Shown in pieces: positions 15,837 to 23,355 of a stretch of DNA of 42,847 bases. The notes under the pieces were generated by a model that was not told the origin of the DNA, searched no databases, and saw nothing but the letters and a program-made list of their open reading frames with translations. Origin of the DNA: an uncultured Clostridia bacterium. Its GTDB lineage: Bacteria > Bacillota > Clostridia > Lachnospirales > Lachnospiraceae. The stretch is taken from assembly GCA_946624325.1 (NCBI GenBank), contig CAMOSC010000004.1, positions 1 through 42,847 of the forward strand, read 5' to 3'. Numbering within the stretch: the first letter of the stretch is position 1; each line of letters starts with the position of its first letter. The position numbers and the translations under genes were made by a program.

Positions 15837-16066
15837 ACCTATGCATTATGGAAGCATTTCCGGAATTGTCCTGCGGGTATCTCATTCCCGAGAACAGTTG
15901 CGGACTGCTTCCTTACGGGTAAAACAGTCCGGCAGGTATTTTGGTTTCAGGCATAAGCAGCTGCTGCCGGATAAATGGGAAGGACAGGCGCACAGAGCCT
16001 GTTCCCGGGCCCGCGAATCAGACAGGGATGCATTTCTCCCGGTCCAATATACCTGGAGTCGATGGA
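15837..16066 (+). other. Long (about 230 nt) untranslated leader of the polysaccharide operon
   Basis: The stretch between the predicted start of transcription and ATG 16067 has no supported gene. It contains a CGGACTG/CAGTCCG hairpin (15901-15907 with 15925-15931). No T-tract terminator or known riboswitch could be recognised. The preceding 15652-15800 also shows no gene. Leaders of this length in capsule operons can carry antitermination or RNA-switch control, but nothing here proves it. Confidence 0.4.
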
Positions 16067-16855
16067 ATGAATATATCAATTATTGTCGCTACACATAAAA
16101 AGTACAGAATGCCGGAGGATCCGTGTTATCTGCCGCTGCAGGTCGGAAGTGCGCTTGCAGAGGATATCGGGATACAGCGGGATGATACCGGGGATAATAT
16201 CTCGTCCGGAAATCATTTCTACTGTGAGCTTACCGGCTTATACTGGATGTGGAAAAATGTCCGCGCCGATTATAAAGGCATGGTCCATTACCGGAGGTAT
16301 TTTTCCACGCAGAATCATTTGAAGAATCTGTTCTGCGGTGACAAGTATAAGGCGATTGCAGGTTCCGGGGATTATGAAAAACTTCTTGAGAAGACGGATA
16401 TGATCCTCCCGGTTCAGCGCCATTATCTGATCGAGAGCCTTTATTCCCATTATGCACATACGCATTATGCGGAGCATCTGGACCGTACCAGGGAAATAAT
16501 CGGGAGACTTTGCCCGGAATATTCCGCGGCCTTTGAGAAGGTCATGTCCGGAAGAAGCGGCCATATGTTCAACATGTTTGTGATGTCCCAGTCTCTCAGC
16601 GATTCCTACTGTGCCTGGCTGTTTCCGATCCTGAAGGAACTGGAAAAGCAGCTGGATCTGGACAGCTATTCCGATTACCAGGCGCGTGCGCTTGGCCGTA
16701 TCAGTGAGCTGCTGCTGAACGTCTGGATTATAAAAAATGATTACGCATATGTGGAAATGCCCGTGATCAATGTGGAACGGACCAACTGGATCAGGAAAAT
16801 ATGGTCCTTCCTGCGCGCCAAGTTTTCAGACCGCAAATACAGCAGCAGCTTCTGA
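16067..16855 (+). CDS. DUF4422 capsular polysaccharide transferase-like protein
   Basis: This 262-residue protein opens with MNISIIVATHKKYRMPEDPC, followed by LPLQVGSAL, GDNISSGNHFYCELTGLYWMWKN, YKGMVHYRRYF and GHMFNMFVMS. These are hallmarks of DUF4422 proteins found in capsule and LPS loci, usually taken as glycosyltransferases. The start is placed at ATG 16067 rather than upstream at 15941 because GGAG lies eight bases before it and the family begins there. As first gene of the operon it probably adds a sugar to the lipid-linked repeat unit on the inner face of the membrane. The acceptor and donor are unknown; UDP-galactofuranose from Glf is one candidate donor. Confidence 0.85.
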   Translation: MNISIIVATHKKYRMPEDPCYLPLQVGSALAEDIGIQRDDTGDNISSGNHFYCELTGLYWMWKNVRADYKGMVHYRRYFSTQNHLKNLFCGDKYKAIAGSGDYEKLLEKTDMILPVQRHYLIESLYSHYAHTHYAEHLDRTREIIGRLCPEYSAAFEKVMSGRSGHMFNMFVMSQSLSDSYCAWLFPILKELEKQLDLDSYSDYQARALGRISELLLNVWIIKNDYAYVEMPVINVERTNWIRKIWSFLRAKFSDRKYSSSF

Positions 16856-16878
16856 GGAAACGCTCAAACAGCGTTTCC
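16856..16878 (+). other. Perfect hairpin after the DUF4422 gene
   Basis: GGAAACGCT and AGCGTTTCC form a 9-bp stem with a CAAAC loop directly after the stop codon. There is no T-tract, so it may protect the 3' end or set processing rather than terminate. Confidence 0.5.
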
Positions 16879-16903
16879 CCGAGAGCGTGCGGCAGGAGAG
16901 GGG

Positions 16904-16991
16904 TATATTTGCGGGAGCGGGGAGACCGCTGAATGGTAAGCAGATCGGGAGAGTGGCTGAAAGGCATATTTGCGGGAGCGGGCAGACCGCT
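16904..16991. repeat. 27-bp direct repeat, 61-bp period, before the GT2 gene
   Basis: TATTTGCGGGAGCGGGGAGA with CCGCT (from 16904) recurs at 16965 as the same sequence with G to C in GGGCAGA. The duplication lies in the untranslated gap between the first and second genes and places GCGGGAGCGGG-type motifs upstream of the AGGAGG site of the next gene. Confidence 0.7.
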
Positions 16992-17020
16992 CCCTGAACT
17001 GTATCAGAACAGGAGGAACC

Positions 17021-18082
17021 GTGAGATATTCGCTATGCATGTCCGTATATAATATGGCGCAGTGGCTGGAATCCTCGGTGCAGGACCTGCTGGATCAGAC
17101 GTTTCGGGATTTTGAACTGATTCTGGTGGATGATGCGTCTACGGACGGTTCCGGTGAATTATGCGAGAGCCTGGCAGGAAGGGACGAACGTATCCGGGTG
17201 CTGCATCATGAGCGGAATATGGGGCTGAGCGCCTCGCGCAATACCGCCATGCAGGCTGCGGAGGGGGAATACATCCTGTTTCCGGATCCGGATGACGGCT
17301 TTGAGCGGGACCTGCTGGCCTGCATTGAGGCTTCCCTGGGAAAACAGCCGGCCGACCTGGTGGTTTTCGGGCTTGAGGAAGATTATTACGGAGAAAACGG
17401 TGAGCTTACGCTGAAAAACCGTATTCTTCCGGATAAGGAGGAAATCCTGTCGGATCCGGACGCGATCCGGCGGCTCGCGATTGGCCTGGAGAACAGGACA
17501 TTGTTTGGCTATGCCTGGAATAAGGCATACAGAAGGTCGCTTCTGCAGTCGCTCGGAGTGTGTTTTGAAACGGTGGTTATGATTGAGGACGTGCTGTTCA
17601 ATCTTCCGGTTTATGATGCCGTTCGCAGCCTGAACCTGATTCCGCAGGCCCTGTATCATTACCGTATCCGGACGGGCGGAAGCCTTACGAAACGGTATAT
17701 ACCGGATTTCTTTGAACTGCATGAGAGAAGGGTGAAAACCTTTCTGGATTACGAAAAGAAGTGGGGAACGGATGATGCCTCCGCAAGGAAGGCTCTCGCT
17801 ACCCTGTACTGTAAATATTTTCTGTCCGCTCTCCAGCGCAACTGCGACAGACGTTCCGGCCTGGGGCTGAAAGGCCGCATGAAGTGGATCCGGGAACATC
17901 TGACGGCGGGATTCTGCGATGAGCTGATGGAGGAGATGAATCCGGACAGCAGGGCGCTGTCCGCGGCGGCAGCCTGCATGAAGAGCGGGTCTGCGGCGGG
18001 ATGTCTTCTTCTGGGAAGGGCAGCGTACACGGCACAGCGTTTTTTTCCCGTGCTGTTTGCCAGAAACAAACACAGAAGGTAA
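17021..18082 (+). CDS. Family 2 glycosyltransferase
   Basis: This 353-residue GT-A fold enzyme has the GT2 opening LCMSVYNMAQWLESSVQDLL, then FELILVDDASTDGSGELCE (nucleotide-binding DD near residue 36), HERNMGLSASRNTAMQAAEGEY and the metal-binding FPDPDDGFE, a variant of the usual DxD. It adds one sugar to the growing repeat unit at the cytoplasmic membrane. GTG 17021 is chosen as start because AGGAGG lies four bases upstream; the in-frame extension to 16970 has no such site. The next gene starts six bases after the stop. Confidence 0.9.
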   Translation: MRYSLCMSVYNMAQWLESSVQDLLDQTFRDFELILVDDASTDGSGELCESLAGRDERIRVLHHERNMGLSASRNTAMQAAEGEYILFPDPDDGFERDLLACIEASLGKQPADLVVFGLEEDYYGENGELTLKNRILPDKEEILSDPDAIRRLAIGLENRTLFGYAWNKAYRRSLLQSLGVCFETVVMIEDVLFNLPVYDAVRSLNLIPQALYHYRIRTGGSLTKRYIPDFFELHERRVKTFLDYEKKWGTDDASARKALATLYCKYFLSALQRNCDRRSGLGLKGRMKWIREHLTAGFCDELMEEMNPDSRALSAAAACMKSGSAAGCLLLGRAAYTAQRFFPVLFARNKHRR

Positions 18083-18087
18083 GGGGA

Positions 18088-19221
18088 ATGCCTGAAAAAA
18101 TACTTGCGGGATACCTGATTGACGGGACCAACAGCGGCATAGACGCATACCTGCTCAGAGTCTTAAAGGCAATGAAGGGGACGGATGCGGTTATCGATTT
18201 TCTGACCACCCGGGAAACGGAAGAACTGCGCACGCGCGTAGCGCCTTTCGGCTCCAGGGTATATGAGGTTCCATCCCTGAAGTCCCCCGCCGCGCAGCTG
18301 CGCAGGACAAGAGAACTGATCCGCCGGGAAGGCTATACGGCGGCATATTTCAATATCTCGGAGTCCTTCAACTGTATGGGCGTGATAGCTGCCCGGCAGG
18401 CAGGCTGTCCGAGAGTGATTGTGCACAGCCACAGCTCGGGCCCCGGGGGCGGGAACCATCAGGGAAAACGGGCTTTGAGGAAAGTGCTGAACAGCCTGTT
18501 TAAGCGGCCCCTGGCCGGAAACGCCGATCTTTTTCTGGCATGCTCCGAGGAGGCGGGAAGATGGCTTTATCCGGACTCCGTTCTTAGAGGAAGCGCCTTC
18601 CGGGTTATCGGCAATACCATCGATACCGGCCGTTTTCTGTATCAGCCCGCACGCAGGGAGAAAATGCGTAAAGCCCTTTCGCTGGGAGACGCACTGGTGC
18701 TTGGCCATGTGGGCGGTTATCATTATTACAAAAATAATCTTTTCCTTTTCCGTATTCTGGAGGAGCTGGTCAGAAAGGGGTCCGATGCCATTCTGGTATC
18801 CGTCGGGGACGGCCCTGACTTTGAGGCCTGCAGGGCATTTGCAGAGGAGCATCAGCTCACTGACCGGGTGCGGATGCTTGGAACACGGAGCGATGTCGAT
18901 GCCATACTTCAGGCAATGGATCTCTATGTGTTTCCGTCATTTTATGAAGGACAGCCGATCTCGGTGATAGAGGCACAGACCAGCGGACTTCCGGTGCTGA
19001 TGAGCGAAAGCGTTACGAGGGAAGTGGAATTCTTCCGGACGGACAGGCTCTCCGTCGATGAGAGCCCGGCAGTCTGGGCGGACAGGATCCTCTGTCTGCA
19101 GCGGGAATATCCGGCAAAAGAGCGGTGCTCGCCTCCGCAGGATATCCTGGAGAATTACGACAGCGCCACATCGGAAAGAATCATCCGCGGCTTCCTGCTT
19201 ACGGAGGGGAAGCAGCGGTGA
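18088..19221 (+). CDS. Family 4 glycosyltransferase
   Basis: This 377-residue GT-B fold protein has an N-terminal Rossmann half (MPEKILAGYLIDGTNSGIDA, VIVHSHSSGPGGGNHQGKRA) and a C-terminal donor-binding half with VGGYHYYKNNLFLF, SVGDGPDFEACRAFAEEH, VRMLGTRSDVDAILQAMDLY and the E-x7-E motif YEGQPISVIEAQTSGLPVLM. It is expected to transfer a sugar with retention of configuration during repeat-unit assembly. ATG 18088 lies behind AAGGGG; the upstream in-frame extension overlaps the previous gene and is rejected. It is of the EpsF-type subgroup by overall look. Confidence 0.9.
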   Translation: MPEKILAGYLIDGTNSGIDAYLLRVLKAMKGTDAVIDFLTTRETEELRTRVAPFGSRVYEVPSLKSPAAQLRRTRELIRREGYTAAYFNISESFNCMGVIAARQAGCPRVIVHSHSSGPGGGNHQGKRALRKVLNSLFKRPLAGNADLFLACSEEAGRWLYPDSVLRGSAFRVIGNTIDTGRFLYQPARREKMRKALSLGDALVLGHVGGYHYYKNNLFLFRILEELVRKGSDAILVSVGDGPDFEACRAFAEEHQLTDRVRMLGTRSDVDAILQAMDLYVFPSFYEGQPISVIEAQTSGLPVLMSESVTREVEFFRTDRLSVDESPAVWADRILCLQREYPAKERCSPPQDILENYDSATSERIIRGFLLTEGKQR

Positions 19222-19240
19222 GCGAAGCGAGGAGTATACC

Positions 19241-20695
19241 GTGACAGTACTGAAAAAGCTCGAATCCTTAAAGCCGGGGACGAAGACTGTCTGGCGGCTT
19301 GAACTGATTTACATCCTGCTGATGCTGACAGTGGGCTTTATGGAGGCCTGCTCCCTGACGTTCGGCAAGCGCATCATCTCATTCTTTCTCTGGCCGGGGG
19401 TTTTTCTCGGCGCCTTTATTCTGGCGCTGCGGCTGGTTTACTTCCGGTCTTATATCCGCATGAAGCATTTCTGGCTGCTGGCTGCTTTCTGCCTCAGCTA
19501 CGCGGTATCGACCCTGGCGAACACGGGCTACGGTTTTTACAGGAATTTCCGTATCCTGATCCTTATGACATATCTCTTTTTTATTGTTTACGGATACTCC
19601 GGGGAGGAAAGGAGCAGCGACAGGGCGGCCCTGTATAAAATTGCCTCCCTGTTTTATATGGCTGCGGCGGGTGTTCTTACCCTGCTCAGTTTCATCACAC
19701 TGTTCATGGGGCGTTCCGAAATCTATTATCCGGAAACCGGCCCGATCTACTATGTGGGCTTTCACTGGGGAAGGCTCTTCGGCGTTTACTGGGATGCCAA
19801 TATCGGTGCGGTCCTCTGCGTGTTTGCGGTTCTGATCGCCATGGAGCGTTTTGTGCGCGGCAGGCGTGCCTGGAAAGTCCTCTGGCTTTTATACGGCCTG
19901 TTTCAGATCGCCTATGTATCCTTCTCGGGCTCCCGCACAGGCCTGCTTACCCTGGCGGTCGGCCTGTTCCTGTTCGTTTTCCTGACCGGTTTCGGGGAAG
20001 GAAGGAAGCTGTGGAAAGCCGCCGCGGCCGGAGTGGCTGTGGCTGCGCTTGCCGTTGTGTTCCTGTTCGGCACCAAAAACCTCTACAATGTCGTTCACAG
20101 GAGCCGTGATATTGAAACGGTATCCGTTCTGGTGGACAAGGATCACAAGACGAAAGTATTCAGCGGTTCGGACGCAGGGGCGAAGATCAGGAATATCAAC
20201 CGGAAGACCGATGAGCTGGAGGAGGATGTATCCAACAGGCGCTTTGATATCTGGAAAAGCGCCCTGGATATTTTCGCGACGGCACCGGCCGTGGGAATCA
20301 GCCATGCGAATGTCATTCCCTATGTCGAGGACCGTCTTCCCGATTCCTATCTGATCAATAATTCCCAGAGCATGGATTTTGACAGCATGCACAATACCTT
20401 CCTGGACGTGCTTGTCGGCCAGGGTCTTATAGGGCTTTTACTGTTTCTGGCGATTGAGTGTTCGTTAGCGGCTGCCGTATGGCGCGGCCGGAAGCAGCTT
20501 TTTTCCGGGCAGCCCGAAGCTTCTTCGAACGCCCTTTACGTATCGGGATGCGGTATGCTCGGGGTGGCTTCCGTGGTGATTACGGAGCTGGTCTATGTGA
20601 CATCGCCCATGTCGATTCTGTTCTGGCTGGGCGCCGGCTGCCTTATGATGCAGCTGCCCCGGAAAGGAAAAGAGGAGGTGCGCTCTCATGGGTAA
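19241..20695 (+). CDS. O-antigen/capsule polymerase (Wzy / O-antigen ligase family)
   Basis: This 484-residue integral membrane protein has about ten to twelve helices and a large external loop near 275-375. Family hallmarks are IAYVSFSGSRTGLLTLAVGL and, after the loop, SMDFDSMHNTFLDVLVGQGL. It probably joins lipid-linked repeat units into the polymer on the outer face of the membrane. GTG 19241 is preferred as start, with GAGGAG seven bases upstream; the earlier ATG at 19058 lies inside the previous gene. Its 3' end overlaps the next gene by 8 bases, which indicates coupled translation. Confidence 0.87.
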   Translation: MTVLKKLESLKPGTKTVWRLELIYILLMLTVGFMEACSLTFGKRIISFFLWPGVFLGAFILALRLVYFRSYIRMKHFWLLAAFCLSYAVSTLANTGYGFYRNFRILILMTYLFFIVYGYSGEERSSDRAALYKIASLFYMAAAGVLTLLSFITLFMGRSEIYYPETGPIYYVGFHWGRLFGVYWDANIGAVLCVFAVLIAMERFVRGRRAWKVLWLLYGLFQIAYVSFSGSRTGLLTLAVGLFLFVFLTGFGEGRKLWKAAAAGVAVAALAVVFLFGTKNLYNVVHRSRDIETVSVLVDKDHKTKVFSGSDAGAKIRNINRKTDELEEDVSNRRFDIWKSALDIFATAPAVGISHANVIPYVEDRLPDSYLINNSQSMDFDSMHNTFLDVLVGQGLIGLLLFLAIECSLAAAVWRGRKQLFSGQPEASSNALYVSGCGMLGVASVVITELVYVTSPMSILFWLGAGCLMMQLPRKGKEEVRSHG

Positions 20696-21683
20696 GCTGC
20701 TCAGTATTTCCGTTGCCGCCTACAACATTGAGCAGTGGATCGGCGAATGCCTGGATTCTTTCCTCCCGGAGGAAATCCGAAGCCGGGTGGAGGTGATCGT
20801 CACGGACGACGGATCCTCGGATAAAACCCGGGAGATTGCCGCGGAATACGCAAAACGCTATCCGGATACATTCCGGCTGGTCTGTCAGAAAAACGCCGGT
20901 CCGGGCTCCACGGTAAACAGCGGGCTGCGGCATGCGTCCGGCACGTATTTCCGCATGGTGGACGGGGATGACTGGGTAAACCGTGCGGGAACCGCAAAGC
21001 TCCTGGATTTTCTCGAAACGTCGGACGCGGATATGGTCTGCTGCGGATACTGCAGCGTTCATGAAAAAACCGGGGAGCGAACCGTATACGGTTTGCCGGA
21101 CGAGTTGTGCGGCAAGAAGCTTCCGGTCTCGGAGGTTATCGGAAAACTGGATCCGGGCATGCACAATGTCGTTTATCGTACAACCCTTCTGAGAGATAAC
21201 GGAGTTGTCCTGGACAACGGTTTTTATACCGATATGGAGTATCTGCTCTTTCCCATGATGGCAGTGGAAACCATTGCGCTGTTAAACGAGACGGTTTACA
21301 TGTACCGCATCGGGGACGAGAGCCAGAGCATGAGCATAAAAAGCCTTCAGCGCCGCGAGGATGAACATCTGTCGGTGCTCAGGCATCTGGTCGGCCGGTA
21401 CGGCACTTACAGACGGCAGGAGAAAGAAAATACACAGCTTCAGGCTTTCCTGGCCCGCAAAATTGCCGGGATGGCCGGCACACAGCTTTCAATTTACCTG
21501 TCCTTTGCCGATACGGCGAGGTACCGCGATAAAACCCGGGCCATGACGGAATGGGTCCGCGGCGAAAATGCGGAAATCTACGGAGAAATGCTGAAGCTGA
21601 AATCCTTCAGGCTGCTGGAGATGAGCGGCTACCGGCTGTACGCGCCGTTAGCCTGGTTTCACAAGAAAAAACTCGGTATATGA
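20688..21683 (+). CDS. Family 2 glycosyltransferase
   Basis: This 331-residue GT-A fold transferase shows LLSISVAAYNIEQWIGECLD, RVEVIVTDDGSSDKTREIAA, KNAGPGSTVNSGLRHASGTY and the metal-binding MVDGDDWVN (DGDD near residue 90). It transfers a single sugar in the repeat-unit pathway. GAGGAGGTG upstream of ATG 20688 lies inside the end of the polymerase gene. It resembles the EpsH/WcaA-like group, but donor and acceptor are not deducible. Confidence 0.9.
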   Translation: MGKLLSISVAAYNIEQWIGECLDSFLPEEIRSRVEVIVTDDGSSDKTREIAAEYAKRYPDTFRLVCQKNAGPGSTVNSGLRHASGTYFRMVDGDDWVNRAGTAKLLDFLETSDADMVCCGYCSVHEKTGERTVYGLPDELCGKKLPVSEVIGKLDPGMHNVVYRTTLLRDNGVVLDNGFYTDMEYLLFPMMAVETIALLNETVYMYRIGDESQSMSIKSLQRREDEHLSVLRHLVGRYGTYRRQEKENTQLQAFLARKIAGMAGTQLSIYLSFADTARYRDKTRAMTEWVRGENAEIYGEMLKLKSFRLLEMSGYRLYAPLAWFHKKKLGI

Positions 21684-21833
21684 CGGGCCATGGCCCAGGC
21701 CGTATGCCCTGCAGCCATACGAAAAGCGGGAGCGCCGGGAGCGGCCTCTTTTAAGGAGACCGGATGCGGGAACTGCCATTTCCCCGAAAACGCGGGAGTG
21801 CAGATGAAGATGCAGATGAAAGGAACTGTTTGA

Positions 21834-23354
21834 ATGGCCGGAGAGAAATCATTGAAGCGGAATCTTGTGATGAACATTCTGTTAACGGTTTCCTCAGTTG
21901 TTTTTCCGCTTATTACATGGCCTTACGTGGCCAGGGTTCTCACGTCTGCCGGAACCGGAAAGGTAGCGCTTGCCGTCTCGGTTATCACCTATTTCACAAT
22001 GTTTTCCCAGCTGGGCATACCGACCTACGGCATCCGGGCCTGCGCCAAGGTACATGAGGACAGGGAAGAGCTGACAAATGTGACCTGTGAGCTTTTAATC
22101 ATCAACCTGATTATGTGCGTCATCGCGTATGCGCTGCTTGGGGCGGCAATTCTCCTTGTGCCAAAGCTGCGGGCGGAAAAGGCCCTGTACCTGGTTGTCA
22201 GCGTTTCGATTCTGCTGAACGCCCTTGGCATGGAATGGCTGTATAAAGGGCTTGAGCAGTATACATACATTACGGTGCGCTCTGTAATCTTCAAGCTGAT
22301 TGCACTGGGAGCCACGTTTCTTCTGGTTCGCAGCAAGTCGGATTATGTGATTTACGGGGGCATCTCTATTTTTGCCGTTTCAGCCTCCGGCGTCATGAAT
22401 TTTGTCCATGCAAGGCATTTTCTGAGCCGTCCGCGGCTTAACAGGCTGGATCCGATGCGGCATATGAAGGCTGTTGCCCTGTTTTTTGCAATGGCATGCG
22501 CAACAACCGTCTATACAAACCTGGATGTTATCATGCTGGGCTTTATGAAGACGGACAGGGACGTGGGCTGGTACAATGCCGCCGTAAAGGTGAAATTGGT
22601 GCTGGTGAGCGTGGTTTCCTCCGTCGGAGCCGTTGTTCTGCCCCGGGCATCCTGGTATGCCGGGGAAGGGCGCTTCGATGATTTCTGGAAGGTCGCGGGG
22701 AAGGCCATGCATTTTGTCTTTCTGCTGGCGGCGCCGCTGGTCCTCTATTTTATCTTTTTTGCCAGGGAGGCCATCCTTCTGCTATCCGGAAGCGATTACC
22801 TGCCGGCGCTCGGCGCGATGCGCTGGATCATGCCGACGGTGCTTCTGATCGGCGTTACCAATATCCTGGGGATTCAGATTCTCATTCCGCTCGGCAGGGA
22901 GCAGGTGGTTCTTTACTCCGAGATAACCGGAGCGGTCGCGGACCTGCTTTTCAACCTGGTCCTGATTCCCTTTTTCGGGGCCGACGGCGCTGCCATCGGC
23001 ACACTGGCTGCCGAGACCGCCGTGCTGGGCGTACAGCTTTGGGGCATGTGGGAGAGACACGGCACACTGTTTGCATCGGTGCCCTGGATAAAAATCGCCG
23101 CGGGGCTTGCCGTCGGTAGCCTGCTGTCCCTCTGGGTACTGCGGATGAACCTTGGTACCTTTCCGAGACTCCTTGTCTCCGCAATCCTGTTTTTCGGCGC
23201 TTACGGAGCGGTCCTCATCCTGACAAAGGATCCTGTCATGTTCGAAGCCCTGGGCTTTGTGAAAAACGCAGCCGGTATCGGGAAAAAAGACCGGGGTCCG
23301 GAAACGGCGGACGGGAATGCGCAGGCGGGAGATGATTCCGGCAAAGGAGTCTGA
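21834..23354 (+). CDS. Polysaccharide flippase (Wzx / MATE-like)
   Basis: This 506-residue protein has about fourteen hydrophobic segments. It begins KSLKRNLVMNILLTVSSVVF-PLITWPYVARVL, the typical start of oligosaccharide-repeat flippases, with later YTNLDVIMLGFMKTDRDVGW and GVTNILGIQILIPLGREQVV. It moves the undecaprenyl-linked repeat unit across the membrane to the Wzy polymerase. The start at ATG 21834 has AAGGAA eight bases upstream. The 150-base gap before it shows no gene. Its stop is one base from the next start codon. Confidence 0.92.
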   Translation: MAGEKSLKRNLVMNILLTVSSVVFPLITWPYVARVLTSAGTGKVALAVSVITYFTMFSQLGIPTYGIRACAKVHEDREELTNVTCELLIINLIMCVIAYALLGAAILLVPKLRAEKALYLVVSVSILLNALGMEWLYKGLEQYTYITVRSVIFKLIALGATFLLVRSKSDYVIYGGISIFAVSASGVMNFVHARHFLSRPRLNRLDPMRHMKAVALFFAMACATTVYTNLDVIMLGFMKTDRDVGWYNAAVKVKLVLVSVVSSVGAVVLPRASWYAGEGRFDDFWKVAGKAMHFVFLLAAPLVLYFIFFAREAILLLSGSDYLPALGAMRWIMPTVLLIGVTNILGIQILIPLGREQVVLYSEITGAVADLLFNLVLIPFFGADGAAIGTLAAETAVLGVQLWGMWERHGTLFASVPWIKIAAGLAVGSLLSLWVLRMNLGTFPRLLVSAILFFGAYGAVLILTKDPVMFEALGFVKNAAGIGKKDRGPETADGNAQAGDDSGKGV

Positions 23355-23355
23355 T

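Noticed and set aside
21764..22057. 97-codon frame before and over the flippase start
   Set aside because: It overlaps the well-supported flippase gene in another frame; composition is that of a shadow frame.
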